DNA of 64,000 nt. Origin: Psoroptes ovis (lineage: Eukaryota; Arthropoda; Arachnida; Sarcoptiformes; Psoroptidae). The position numbers were made by a program, and so were the translations under genes. The notes beneath the pieces were generated by a model. It was not told the DNA's origin. It ran no database searches and saw nothing but the letters and a program-made list of their open reading frames with translations. Position 1 is the stretch's first letter. Each line of letters opens with the position of its first letter. The stretch covers positions 248,001 to 312,000 of the forward strand of contig PQWQ01000031.1 in NCBI GenBank assembly GCA_002943765.1, written 5' to 3'. Positions 12,122-24,743 of the stretch are shown piece after piece.

Positions 12122-14389
12122 AAAGCCTTAGATTTTTTCGATTTTTTGAAAAATTTTGACGATGGATAGCCTTAGATTTTTTCATATTTTTCAAAAATTT
12201 CCACGTATTATAGCCTTAGATTTTTTCGATTTTTTGAAAAATTTTGACGATGGATAGCCTTAGATTTTTTCATATTTTTCAAAAATTTCCACGTATTATA
12301 GCCTTAGATTTTTTCGATTTTTTGAAAAATTTTGACGATGGATAGCCTTAGATTTTTTCATATTTTTCAAAAATTTCCACGTATTATAGCCTTAGATTTT
12401 TTCGATTTTTTGAAAAATTTTGACGATGGATAGCCTTAGATTTTTTCATATTTTTCAAAAATTTCCACGTATTATAGCCTTAGATTTTTTCGATTTTTTG
12501 AAAAATTTTGACGATGGATAGCCTTAGATTTTTTCATATTTTTCAAAAATTTCCACGTATTATAGCCTTAGATTTTTTCGATTTTTTGAAAAATTTTGAC
12601 GATGGATAGCCTTAGATTTTTTCATATTTTTCAAAAATTTCCACGTATTATAGCCTTAGATTTTTTCGATTTTTTGAAAAATTTTGACGATGGATAGCCT
12701 TAGATTTTTTCATATTTTTCAAAAATTTCCACGTATTATAGCCTTAGATTTTTTCGATTTTTTGAAAAATTTTGACGATGGATAGCCTTAGATTTTTTCA
12801 TATTTTTCAAAAATTTCCACGTATTATAGCCTTAGATTTTTTTCGATTTTTTTGAAAAATTTTGACGATGGATAGCCTTAGATTTTTTCATATTTTTCAA
12901 AAATTTCCACGTATTATAGCCTTAGATTTTTTCGATTTTTTGAAAAATTTTGACGATGGATAGCCTTAGATTTTTTCATATTTTTCAAAAATTTCCACGT
13001 ATTATAGCCTTAGATTTTTTCGATTTTTTGAAAAATTTTGACAATGGATAGCCTTAGATTTTTTCATATTTTTCAAAAATTTCCACGTATTATAGCCTTA
13101 GATTTTTTCGATTTTTTGAAAAATTTTGACGATGGATAGCCTCAGATTTTTTCGATTTTTTCGAAAATTTTGACGATGGATAGCCTTAGATTTTTCCATA
13201 TTTTTCAAAAATTTTGACGATGGATAGCCTTAGATTTTTTCGATTTTTTGAAAAATTTTGACGATGGATAGCCTTAGATTTTTTCGATTTTTTGAAAAAT
13301 TTTGACAATGGATAGCCTTAGATTTTTTCATATTTTTCAAAAATTTCCACGTATTATAGCCTTAGATTTTTTCGATTTTTTCAAAAATTTCCACGTATTA
13401 TAGCCTTAGATTTTTTCGATTTTTTGAAAAATTTTGACGATGGATAGCCTTAGATTTTTTTCGATTTTTTCGAAAATTTTGACGATGGATAGCCTTAGAT
13501 TTTTTCATATTTTTCAAAAATTTCCACGTATTATAGCCTTAGATTTTTTCGATTTTTTGAAAAATTTTGACGATGGATAGCCTTAGATTTTTTCGATTTT
13601 TTGAAAAATTTTGACGATGGATAGCCTTAGATTTTTTCATATTTTTCAAAAATTTCCACGTATTATAGCCTTAGATTTTTTCGATTTTTTGAAAAATTTT
13701 GACAATGGATAGCCTTAGATTTTTTCATATTTTTCAAAAATTTCCACGTATTATAGCCTTAGATTTTTTCGATTTTTTGAAAAATTTTGACGATGGATAG
13801 CCTCAGATTTTTTCGATTTTTTCGAAAATTTTGACGATGGATAGCCTTAGATTTTTCCATATTTTTCAAAAATTTTGACGATGGATAGCCTTAGATTTTT
13901 TCGATTTTTTGAAAAATTTTGACGATGGATAGCCATAGATTTTTTCGATTTTTTGAAAAATTTTGACAATGGATAGCCTTAGATTTTTTCATATTTTTCA
14001 AAAATTTCCACGTATTATAGCCTTAGATTTTTTCGATTTTTTCAAAAATTTCCACGTATTATAGCCTTAGATTTTTTCGATTTTTTGAAAAATTTTGACG
14101 ATGGATAGCCTTAGATTTTTTTCGATTTTTTCGAAAATTTTGACGATGGATAGCCTTAGATTTTTTCATATTTTTCAAAAATTTCCACGTATTATAGCCT
14201 TAGATTTTTTCGATTTTTTGAAAAATTTTGACGATGGATAGCCTTAGATTTTTTCATATTTTTCAAAAATTTCCACGCATTATAGCCTTAGATTTTTTCG
14301 ATTTTTTCGAAAATTTTGACGATGGATAGCCTTAGATTTTTTCATATTTTTCGAAAATTTTGACGATGGATAGCCTTAGATTTTTTTTG
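12122..14389. repeat. 44-bp satellite array, mostly as 88-bp dimers
   Basis: About 51 tandem monomers, each beginning TAGCCTTAGATTTTTTC. Two monomer types of 44 bp alternate: type 1 ends GAAAAATTTTGACGATGGA, type 2 has CATATTTTTCAAAAATT and ends TCCACGTATTA. The first half is an almost uniform 1-2-1-2 series; the second half mixes types and carries variants (GACAATGG, CCTCAG, a TCGAAAATT hybrid). Each monomer centre has a short inverted repeat (TTTTTGAAAAAT or TTTTTCAAAAAT). No long open frame. Typical of tandem satellite growth by unequal exchange. Confidence 0.97.
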
Positions 14390-14754
14390 AAAACACTGTC
14401 ATAGAAAATTAATGGGAGAAAATGCCATATAAAACTAATGTGAAATTTTCAAAATTTGGATCATCAATGTTAATTAATCATCCTAAAAAAACTATTCCCC
14501 AATTGAATAATCGTAAAATGAATCAAAATAGAAATTAATGAATGCATCTTTAAAAAATATTGAAAATTGGTGCTCTGTGTTTAAACTTGATGTAATACAA
14601 TTGGATTGTTTATATACAAAATTGGTTAAAAGGCCTAAATGACGAAACGAAGAAATTATTTGTCCACCTCAAGATTGTTGACAAAGTGAATGTCAAGGAG
14701 ATAAAATAAATTTTATATCTGTTTATTCATAATTGATTTTATTATTATTGATAT

Positions 14755-14919
14755 TACTGTGTTTCAAGTTTTAATTCGGAGTTTTAAAATTAATTTTCGT
14801 AGTTTTCAAGTTGATATTTTTTGTTTTGAATGCAATTTTGAACCGTGAAATTACGAAATTCAATTGGAAAACTACGAAAATCAATTTTAAAACATCGAAT
14901 TAAAACTTGAAACACTGTA
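14755..14919. mobile_element. family B element (165 bp)
   Basis: TACTGTGTTTCAAGTTTTAA at the left matches TTAAAACTTGAAACACTGTA at the right almost perfectly, so here the inverted termini extend through the flanking TAC/GTA. Confidence 0.85.
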
Positions 14920-15119
14920 TCGAATATACGAACATCTTAAAAATTCTGAATATGTTCCTAAGAAAAAAAAGAAACAAATGTTTGATAAATCAATAATAAT
15001 TGAAACTAGTTTCAATATTTTCTTTGGGTCCAATTGAATCGAATCGAATTTTTTAATATATTTTCTCGATTTGAAATTAAAGAAATAGTCATGTGGACCC
15101 GAAGATTTGCATACAAATA

Positions 15120-15198
15120 TTGGGTTGTCCCATAAGTTCTTGCCGTTTTTCAAATTTTTTTCAAAACAAATGACGGCAAGAACTTATGGGACAACCTA
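15120..15198. mobile_element. family A MITE, CATAAG subtype
   Basis: Left GGGTTGTCCCATAAGTTCTT, right AAGAACTTATGGGACAACC. Arms are nearly perfect with only a short AT-rich loop, so this looks like a young copy. Confidence 0.85.
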
Positions 15199-15551
15199 GT
15201 ACATGTCAAATATATGACGTGTATATTCTCTTCAATTTTTTTCGTTGATTATTTTGTTTACTTTGATCATCGAGCATTGGATGGAAATGAAAGGGGGGCT
15301 AGGAATAATAAAGGGTTGTGTGATGCGAATTCGAATATCAATTCAATGATTTAATCATAAAACAAACATGATTCAATCAGCTAAAGATGGAAAAACTGAA
15401 GAATTCTTCACCAAAACAAATTGTCAAATTATCAATGGCCAACATCTGCTACACACAAATTTTATATGCATGTGTGGATCCTTGTATTTGGACGATCAAA
15501 ATGTATTCACTCTCTGTTCACATTTTTCTAAATGAAAATTCATGAAAATTA

Positions 15552-15715
15552 AAGGCTTTCACGTTTTAATTCGTAGTTTTGAAATTAATTTTCATAGTTT
15601 TCAAGTTTATTTTCGTAGTTTTGAATGTAATTTTGAGCCGTAAAATTACGAAATTCAATCTAAAAACTACGAAAATTAATTTTAAAACTCTGAATAAAAA
15701 CTTGAAAACCATGTA
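15552..15715. mobile_element. family B element (164 bp)
   Basis: Left tip AAGGCTTTCACGTTTTAATTC is degraded relative to GGTTTCAAGTTTTAATTC. The right tip ACTTGAAAACCATGTA is better kept. Confidence 0.75.
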
Positions 15716-15805
15716 ATAAATTACATGGAAATGACAAAACAAAAAGATAATGTTTTTCAGAAAATAAAATTAATTAATTCAAATAAACAAATGAATATAT
15801 TTACA

Positions 15806-15884
15806 GAGGCTGTCCGAAAAGTTTTCGCCGATTTACTAATTGAAAAACCAATTTGAAAATCTGCCAAAACTTTTCGGACAACAC
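15806..15884. mobile_element. family A MITE, CGAAAAG subtype, worn ends
   Basis: Left GGCTGTCCGAAAAGTTTTCG, right CCAAAACTTTTCGGACAACA. The arms are clear but both outer tips have diverged. Confidence 0.75.
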
Positions 15885-16929
15885 AATACACTGGAACCAA
15901 AAATATATAATTCATCAAGATAATAATGATTAACATATCAATCAATGTGTATGTGTGTGATGAAGTTGAAATGGTGGTGATAATAAATGATAAATGGTGA
16001 TAATCATTGAAATAATCATTTTATTATTCAGTACATACCAATTATACTTACGCAATAAATTAATTGAAAATTATTATTATTACCATCTCTCATTTGTAAA
16101 TAATTTCAATTACTCTTTATTGGCCACCGATTTTCTTTACTGTGCATTATGATTATAAATGACATTAAATTACATGTGTGAAAAATGCGTATGTTTTTCA
16201 GAAAATAAATTCAATAATAATACTAGAAGAGAATATTCCAAATAATTAGTTTTTTTCGGTTATCTTTCAAACCTAAAATGATATAAGTAAAATATATGAA
16301 ATGAATGTTGGAATAAAATCAATTCAAAGAATTGAAGAATTCGGAATTTTTTTTGATTATTATTTTTTCAAAAATAAATAAAGCACTAATATTTTCGATT
16401 ATTATTATTATTATTAGTGTGATTCACACATTTTTATGATTAAAGGGTCACACACACATATAGATTTCACCGATAATTTAATCATATAAATTACAAATGA
16501 TGATGTATAATCATATAAATTCCAAATTGAAAAATTTACAATCATTTATACCGAATATGTTTACGAATTGTTGTAATAAATTGGATTCATAATCAAAGAA
16601 ACCAAAGAAGCGAATAATAAATTGTGGTCAAAAAAAAATATCAACTGATTTATTATTAACGATTATGATTTCGATTATTTTTGACGTCATACAATTATTA
16701 ATACATGACCAAAAATAGTAAATATATCTTAATTATGATATCATATATTATATGATGATGATGATGATGATATTGATAATAATTAATTCCTTATGATGAT
16801 TTCTTAAAGATGATTCATTCATTTACAAATTTGATCAATTCAATCATTGACACATCGAGAGAGATTTTGAAAATTACAATTCTCAACTGTCTTAAGACAT
16901 ATGGACCTTGTTGTTTTGTTTGTTTCTTC

Positions 16930-18123
16930 TTAGAATTTCTTCATCACTTTTTTAATCAATGCTAAACGTTGTTTATGTGCTTCGGTAATCATACATTTTT
17001 TTGGGCCACGATTCATAGCGGCATTGCCACCACCACCACCGACATTATTATTATTCAATGAAGAAATATTTGGTCCCGATTGTTGTTGTTGTTGAACTGT
17101 TGTACCGATATTTGATGATGTATTATTGCTTGAAGCATTATTACTTGAGCCGCCATAAACACCGACAAAATTATCGGCACCGAAACCAGGTATCCACATA
17201 TTCCAATTCAGATCTAGAGCCAGTTGGACATCTTTAACATCTAAATGATTCGATTTTCGATGTTTGGCTAACATACAAGCTTGAGATATGAGGGATTCAA
17301 TGAAATCATCGGCCAACGATAATAGAACATCTTCAACTTCTTCTTCTAATTGTTCATTAGGGTCAACTTGTTCAACTAATTCTTTTAATCTTTGTTTATC
17401 TAATGCAACCACAGGTGGCGGTGGCGGCGGTGGTTGTGATTGATTGGATTGAGATGATGATTTGGATTCAGTTTGATCATTATTAAGGTCATTCATTTTT
17501 TTGACCGTATTATCATTCATAGTCATTTCGGTATCATTTTTTTGCGATTGTCCAGGGTCATTATTTGTCGAAACTTTGGCCGCAAATGTATTCGGACCGA
17601 TTGAATTCGGTATATTGGCATTCGAAGTGGCCACAACTGTTCGAATATTTTGATTATTAAAGGTATTCATTTGGCTCTGATTCGACAATAATTCTGTTTT
17701 GACCATGACCATTGGTTGATTCGATTGAAATTGGGTCTGTTGTTGATGCTGGGCATTTAATATTTGGGCACCAATCATCGTCGGATTAATCGGTAATTGG
17801 CCCGATGGCTGCTGCTGGTGTTGCTGTGGATGGCCGACATTAAAATTACCACCATGGACCATGATCGTATTTGATTGTTGCTGTTGTTGTTGATGTAAAG
17901 CGGCAGCAGCAGCCACATTGCTATGTGATGGATTCAAAATGAATGTTGTTGTTGCACCACCACCACTTACACCACCAATCGATTGATTCAGTTGATTTGT
18001 TTGTGGCTGTTGTTGTTGTTGCCTTAATCCAGCTATTGGATTCAATGATACATTAATCGGTGGCATGGAAGGATTATTGATTTGTTGTTGTTGGTTCATA
18101 TCATTTTGTTGTTTTGAAGACAT
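16930..18123 (-). CDS. Taf12: TAF12, TFIID/SAGA histone-fold subunit
   Basis: Nuclear general transcription factor; TAF12 pairs with TAF4 through an H2B-like histone fold in TFIID and is shared with SAGA. Single-exon frame of 397 aa starting MSSKQQNDMNQ. The first about 235 residues are Gln/Asn-rich low complexity. The histone fold spans about 238-310 with family hallmarks VDPNEQLEEEVEDVLL, LADDFIES, AKHRKS and VKDVQLALDLNWNMWIPGFG. The C-terminal signature TEAHKQRLALIKK is present. Between fold and C-terminal signature lies a Ser/Asn/Gln/Gly-rich insert of about 55-60 residues that usual TAF12 proteins lack. The insert reads open, so I treat it as coding; an unusual intron cannot be ruled out by eye. 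Transcribed away from the satellite side neighbours on its own strand. Confidence 0.95.
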   Translation of the reverse strand: MSSKQQNDMNQQQQINNPSMPPINVSLNPIAGLRQQQQQPQTNQLNQSIGGVSGGGATTTFILNPSHSNVAAAAALHQQQQQQSNTIMVHGGNFNVGHPQQHQQQPSGQLPINPTMIGAQILNAQHQQQTQFQSNQPMVMVKTELLSNQSQMNTFNNQNIRTVVATSNANIPNSIGPNTFAAKVSTNNDPGQSQKNDTEMTMNDNTVKKMNDLNNDQTESKSSSQSNQSQPPPPPPPVVALDKQRLKELVEQVDPNEQLEEEVEDVLLSLADDFIESLISQACMLAKHRKSNHLDVKDVQLALDLNWNMWIPGFGADNFVGVYGGSSNNASSNNTSSNIGTTVQQQQQSGPNISSLNNNNVGGGGGNAAMNRGPKKCMITEAHKQRLALIKKVMKKF

Positions 18124-18803
18124 ATTTATTTGTTTTTTTTAAGTGTTAATCAAGGGTAAGACCTAGAATAAATAAGAACCTATGGAATTTTCAATATGAA
18201 ATTCGAAAGAATACTAATCAAATACTTACTCATAGAATTTATGTTGAATTAATTAAATTAATTCAATTAATTAAATCAAAAATTGAAAGGCTATAACCAT
18301 ATATTTCAAACTGTAAATCAATCAAAACATGTGATTTACTTATGAATATAAACAAAAATTTTAAAAAAATACTCATTCATTCCATTTCGAGTCAATAGAT
18401 GGCGCACTATTCTATAAATTTTAAAAGTAAATTAATTTAATTTTTAATCCAAGAAATCACTAATATGCTCATTTCGTAGCCATTAATTAAGCCCAAAAAT
18501 GCATTTGTCATAATAATTAACAGTTTGGTATAATTGACCATGAGATTTACTAAAAAAACCAACAAACAAAGCCTCATAACTTAAGAAAAAAATGCTAAAA
18601 AAGCACATAATGGCGCCATATATTTTTTTCAAAGAAGAATATGAATTCATTACATTAGTAATTGATATCATCATTATCAATTCAATACATATTTAATAAT
18701 TCTTCAAAAAATGAAATTATGGAAACAAAATGAAAGCATTAACATTAAAATATTGAAATAGAATAATGAAATTACATTAAATAAATAGTGAATGACAATA
18801 ATA

Positions 18804-18884
18804 TCAAGTTGTCCCATAAGTTCTTGCTGTTTTTCGAATGAAAAAAAAATTTCAAAAACGGCAAGAACTTATGGAACAACCCAA
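18804..18884. mobile_element. family A MITE, CATAAG subtype
   Basis: Left AAGTTGTCCCATAAGTTCTT, right AAGAACTTATGGAACAACCC. One arm mismatch (GGAACAA). Confidence 0.8.
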
Positions 18885-21128
18885 TAACTAGGGACTTGAA
18901 TGATTGGAAAAAGATGCATGGTTCGGATGAACATGACATGTTTTTGCACTTTAAATCATCATTTTTTTAATTATCTGGGAACTAACTAGGTGAATTGAGC
19001 CTAACAACTATTATTAAATTCAATGTGGAAAATATAAAATAGAAGCACCGAAATTGTTTCACCACTAATGGAATTGGGATCCCGATGACGATGATGATGA
19101 TGTTGGGTCTCGAGAAATTAGGAATCGAATGTGTAGCGGCCCTAATTGGTAATCATTCACTGTGTGTTTAGAAATTTGACATTTTTAAATGTCATTTGTG
19201 TGGTTTTTTGAAGGGGTTTGAAAGGGGCAAAAATTACGGGAATTTATTAATTCTATGAATGCTCAGAAGTCAATTGAATGAAAAATTTGGTTCGGAAAAA
19301 TGAAAATATTCAGAGCCGGTTCAAAAAATTTTTCGGAAAGGTTTCCAAAGGTTTCAAAGTAGTATAAAACAACTGGTACAAGTATTTTGTTGGTTGATAT
19401 TTCAGCCGACAAATTTGCCCCAAAAAAATTCAATAATTTGGTACCATTACCTCTTAGACCAGTACCTCATGGACTACCAGATCAAGAGCATTTTATTCTA
19501 TGGGTCTATGGATTCAAAGTGTTTCAAACGTGTTTTTCAAATCAAATCAAAGCATAAATTCAAATTGCTTCAACTCATTGATTCAAATTGATGAGATGAA
19601 ATAAGATGATGAGATAAATATCATTTTGAATCATTTATTATTTGCGCTCAAAATCTAATTTACAATTTTGATTTGATCAATCAAAAGCTGAATAAATCAA
19701 ATTGCTAAATTGATAAATTGAATCATTTGGAAACACTTTTGAAATCATTCATCCAGTCAGTCAATCAATCAAATCAAAAATTTTCTCTCACATTGCTTCA
19801 CAAAGCACAAAGCCTTTGAAAAAAATCAAAATCAAAAGGTTAACCATCCATGCTAAGATCACATTGAAAATGTTTCAAAAATGAATCAAGCATTTTTCAG
19901 ATTCACCAATCGAACACCTGAATTTTTGTACTGAATTCATGAATTTCGGGGAATCAAATAATGATTCAAAGTCAGGAATTTCCCGGAAAATTCGGCGAAA
20001 AATTCGGTAAAAATTTAAAATTCAAATTTGTTCTTGGGGACAAACAAAATTGCTTTCCACAATCATCATTAATATTGTGGTTGATAAGTATTAACCAAAC
20101 AAAAATAAATGGTGAAATTGTAACGGCTGTTTGATACAAATTACGGCTCAAACACACCGAATGGTCATCATCATTATTATTGTTGTTGGTTGTATTCAAT
20201 AAGGATAAATGTTGGATTGATGAAATTCAAGAATTTCGGAATTTAAATTTTGGTGAATTTAAATGTGATAAACGATTGAATCAATTGAAACATTTCGTAC
20301 ATTCTTTCATTGAATCATTTAGCACCAAATAATGCACAGACTAAGGCCATCAGTTAGCCACTCGGACTCGGCATATTTGGGTCTCCGTACATTCATACAT
20401 TAATTTGTGTTCTCGGGATTGATTTCAACAATGGCAAACATCAAATATTAAATCAACCGCAGTCATTATCGGGAATATGGGCCGCCAGGCTTATTTTTTA
20501 TTTTTCGCGGTTCGTTCGTTGTACTGCAGATAATGCTGCAGAAGCACAAGAAGATACGAGAAGCCATCGATAATGATTATTGTTAGCCCAAAAGACCCGA
20601 GTGTGTGTGACCACATAAATTTTCCACAAAAAATAAATATTTTTTACCCAAAGAAATTGATCATCAGATATGTGCACCACATTCAAACATCCCCAAAAAA
20701 AGTCGAAAATTTAATGATGATGGCCATTAGGCTCGATACCGTGGTACATTCATTGTGTGTGTGCCATCATTCACAATGTATTCACAAACATTTTTCATTT
20801 TTTTTTTTTTTGGTCCATTTTCTCCACCATTCATTTATGATCTTATCATTCAATGACCACCAAATTCTATGACTTTTTTTCGTAACACACACACACACAC
20901 ATTACACATCCATAACATCCATATATCAAAGTGATATAATGGTTAATGGTGTTTCGATGATTCTTCGGTGTAAGGCCGATGGCTGATGATGATGATGATG
21001 ACCACACAATAACGGTGATAATGATGATGATGGTGTCAATGTTAAATTGAGCAAACCGAAATGTTTTATTTTATTTTTTATTTTTTTAAAAAATATTCAG
21101 AATTTATGGTCATTGTATTCGGCGGGGT

Positions 21129-21207
21129 CGGGTGTCCGAAAAGTTTTTGTCGATTTTCAAATGTTTTTCAATTTGAAAATCGGCATAAAACTTTTCGGAC
21201 AACCCAA
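21129..21207. mobile_element. family A MITE, CGAAAAG subtype
   Basis: Left GGGTGTCCGAAAAGTTTTTG, right AAAACTTTTCGGACAACCCA. The centre CAAATGTTTTTCAATTTG is itself palindromic. Confidence 0.8.
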
Positions 21208-21941
21208 AAAATATTTATCAAAGCTGACAAATCTTTGGCCTGAGAAATTTTCAAAATAAAATAATTCAATCGACGAACTCATAATCCGATAACGACAAAT
21301 GATCATTAGAAACCAAAGAATCGGGAAAAATATTTGAATTTTCAAAATTTGAAATTGAAATTTAAATTCGATGAAATTTGGAAAATAATTTTTCGACGCA
21401 AAATAATCTTATTTCAAAAATCGTGGTTTACCTTTTTCACACAATAAGAATTGATTTGTTTGATGATGATGATGGTCCACAGAATACCAGATGTTACAAA
21501 CAGAGATTGTACAAATTTGTTCATTTTCTGTTCGTTTGTTGTTGATCGATATGACACAGTGTGAAATAGCGGATCAATTCTTGTCGGTTGTTTGTCCAAG
21601 AGAATAGTTGTCGATTGTTGTTCAAATTTTAATTATATATTCAAATAGATCGATTCTTCTATTAGTATCGATATTGATTTCGATTCATAAAGCAAAAATT
21701 AATAAACACAGCAGTTGGTCAATTTTTGAATTTGTGTGATTCTAAGCTATAGATTCTACTGTGTAGAATTTATGTAAGAATGGAATTTCTGAAATCCCTG
21801 AATTACAACAGAATTTTGGTCCAAAATTTGATTATCATTATTATTGTTTTGATATTAGTATTATTATTATTGAAATTTCTCGGTTGTTGGTCAGTGTATT
21901 GTAGTATGACATAATTTTTCGATTGTAAATATTTAATAATA

Positions 21942-22106
21942 TGCAAGGTTTCAAGTTTTAATTCGTAGTTTTAAAATTAATTTTCATAGTTTTAAAGTTT
22001 AATTTCGTAATTTATTGGTTCAAAATTACATTCAAAACTAGGAAAATCAACTTGAAAACTATGAAAATTAATTTTAAAACTACGAATTAAAACTTGAAAC
22101 CTTGTA
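21942..22106. mobile_element. family B element (165 bp)
   Basis: Well-kept termini: GCAAGGTTTCAAGTTTTAAT against ATTAAAACTTGAAACCTTGT. In this copy the CGTAATTT/GGTTCAAAATTACATTC segment lies left of centre, so it is inverted relative to the copy at 14755. Confidence 0.85.
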
Positions 22107-22428
22107 ATAACAAATATCGTAATACAAATGAAAAACTAATTTTTTTTGTGGCATTGTTCATTGATCTATTATCATTATTATTATTGTCGTGTTTCAAGCA
22201 GATTTTACACTGTGCTTCAAATGTGTCAATAACAGATCGATATTTGTCATTTGAAGTTGTATAATCAACAACAAATGACAACATTAAACATTATCATCAT
22301 CAACATTTATTACACACAATGACAGAAATGTACAAATTCATTCTTTTGTCTATTTGGGGTTGTTCATTCGACACTTTTTTTTTGGTAACAAATGGCTACT
22401 TGTAAATATTTATATATTTGGGGGTTGT

Positions 22429-22500
22429 ACGAAAAGTTTTTGTCGATTTTCAAATTGAAAAACATGTAAAAATCAGCCAGAACTTTTCGGACAACTCCAA
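22429..22500. mobile_element. family A MITE, CGAAAAG subtype
   Basis: Left GGGGTTGTACGAAAAGTTTT, right CAGAACTTTTCGGACAACTC. Left tip has TAC for TCC, as in the deleted copy at 5540. Confidence 0.75.
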
Positions 22501-24386
22501 TACATTTTTGACCATTTATTTAGTGAATAGATATGAATTCGATCAAAGAAAATGATCAAGTGATACTCTACGGGCCATTTTTTTTTCTTTGATTCAATAA
22601 TTGTTGTATTGTGTGTATGTATGTGAAAGGTTGATGATTTTGTCGTTGCCCAAAGTGCCCAGCAAATATTAATGACAGTTCTTCGAAGCTTTCGAAAGCA
22701 AAAAAAAGAGCAGAAATTCGATTCATTTAATGAATTAGTACCATCATCATCTGTATTAAACATATACCCAAACACTTGGCTTTTGGCTTTGGCTTTGGTT
22801 CAAACTGGAATTGATCATGTCAATGGAAAAGAGCGATTCCAAATGTGATCGACTTTTGGTGATGAATCGATTTTGAAAAAAGTTTCATTTTCCCAAGTAA
22901 ATGTTCGCCCATTGAATTCTGAGATGATTTTCAATGAGTCACTTAGAACACTTAATAATTTTTCTTTGTTGTTTTGTCAATTCATTCATTCAATGAATAG
23001 AATCACATGTTTCAATTATTCTTACTCGAAGTTGTAATTGATTCGAAGTCTCCTCTTCCAAAGACGCCCAGATTGTCAATTGATTATTGAATCGGCTGCT
23101 GCTGCTCTGCTTTTGTGTTCAGTATTTGTTCTGACAATTCTGGAACAGAACGTAACCAGGGCATACAAGGATGGAATGAAATATCCAAAGAAATATCAAT
23201 TTACACTTCAATTGAATCTGTTCAAAATAACTTGATTCGATGATTCGATGATTTGATTAATTTGAATAAATTTGAATAAATGGTAAAAATGGTAAAAATT
23301 CAAGGATATCAACCTCAACAATGACAAATGAATTTCGAAACATTTGACCAATCGAGAAATATATTTGTCAAAAGATGTCAAGAACATAATTTTTCACAGA
23401 AATGTGAAATCAAATCTCCGATGTGATCAAATTTGCATATTTAGACTATTTTCGGACGCCTCCAAAATTGATTTTTCAATCTATCATCATGGTTTACAGA
23501 CATGATCAAATGCACACTACTGATTCAAATACAAATATTCTTAATGAATTCAGTGTTATACGAGAAATAAGTAACACACACATTTGGGAAATTATTCAAA
23601 TAAGTATATTCGAATAATTGAAACTTTATCAAATTTTGTTGATTATTAATTAAATAAAATGTGAAATATTCATTAATTCAAATTAATTACTTTTATTACG
23701 GTGATTAGTTACAGACATTGCTTTTGTACAGAAATTAATTCAAAATAAATGAATTAATATGATTTCTCTCTGGCTGATAGAAAATTACCGCAAATGATAT
23801 ACAAAATGATAATTATATCAATCAAGGGGCTTTGAAAGCATGATTATGTAAATATCTGTGTGTATGTATCCATTCACCAAAAAAACATCATTTATTATCA
23901 TTAAATGATAGCAAATGGTCGTCAATGTATGGGTTATGTATTCACCGAAAGTGATATTAAACGATTTCAAGTCGATACAATTATTATTATATATTACTAA
24001 ATATTTAACATATCTTGGGGCTATTTTTTCCAATATTTTTTTTCATATTTTCTTTGGTCTAGGTCCGGTATTTTTATGTGTTTTATTATTTGCAGTAAAT
24101 CAATTTCGAGCTTAATCAATCAAAAAAATACTAATATTTTCATGTGCTGCATTTGGCTGGCCATATATTTATTACACAATGTCAACACTGGCCATGACCG
24201 AAGTTTGGATCCTTGATTCATTGATGCTCGAAGGCAAGTATTATTAATTTTAGTGAACGATAATATTTCATTTTTTGGTCATTTCCGATTTCGGAACGGA
24301 TATCTTTTTTTCGCAAAATATTCGGTACCGAATGGCCTTAAAGTTATTTTTCGTTTCTTATTTGGTCATGTGTCATCAGACCATAG

Positions 24387-24743
24387 GAGCAAACGAAAAA
24401 GATCATTCAAATGTGGTCGAAGTTTTTGGCAAATTCGGATGATGAAAATAATTTATTACACATTTTGGCCATGGATTCCAGATCTCGAATTCATGGCCAA
24501 AATAATCATGGATTCGAATCATCAATCACAGTACAGAGGATGCGACCGGACATTCTTGAATATTCTTGGCGAAAAAAATCGGAAAATGTCATCAGCTTGC
24601 CAAGTATTGGCCAGTGTGGTTTTGGTCGAAGATTATCGAGACACAATATTTCAGACAAAAGCAAAGTAAATAAAGAAGAAATAAGAAACCATCTAAATGT
24701 CAACAAAATGATGATGATGAATTATGTAAATGAGATTCAATGA
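24387..24743 (+). CDS. unrecognised coding-like open frame, possible terminal exon
   Basis: Open frame of 118 codons plus stop, beginning just after an AG at 24385-24386 (CCATAG before GAGCAAACG) and ending TAA-type before AT-rich DNA. The protein is hydrophilic, has mixed composition and lacks the homopolymer runs of random frames in this region (for example LLHILAMDSRSRIHGQN). No domain is recognised. A second open frame, 24253-24669, overlaps it in another frame, and hydrophobic stretches lie upstream at 23915-24240, but no consistent splice chain joins them. It could be the last exon of a fast-evolving gene, a decayed gene, or chance. Confidence 0.2.
   Translation, partial: EQTKKIIQMWSKFLANSDDENNLLHILAMDSRSRIHGQNNHGFESSITVQRMRPDILEYSWRKKSENVISLPSIGQCGFGRRLSRHNISDKSKVNKEEIRNHLNVNKMMMMNYVNEIQ

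Larger units (their letters stand above)
14390..16929. other. spacer between satellite and TAF12
   Basis: AT-rich DNA with two family A and two family B elements. A CRE-like palindrome TGACGTCA lies at 16682-16689. The last few hundred bases are probably the 3' UTR of the leftward TAF12 gene; TTTATT at 16649-16654 reads AATAAA on the minus strand. Confidence 0.5.

Noticed and set aside
12122..14389. CRISPR-like appearance of regular repeats
   Set aside because: The repeats are directly contiguous 44-bp monomers with no unique spacers, in a eukaryotic genome. It is a satellite.
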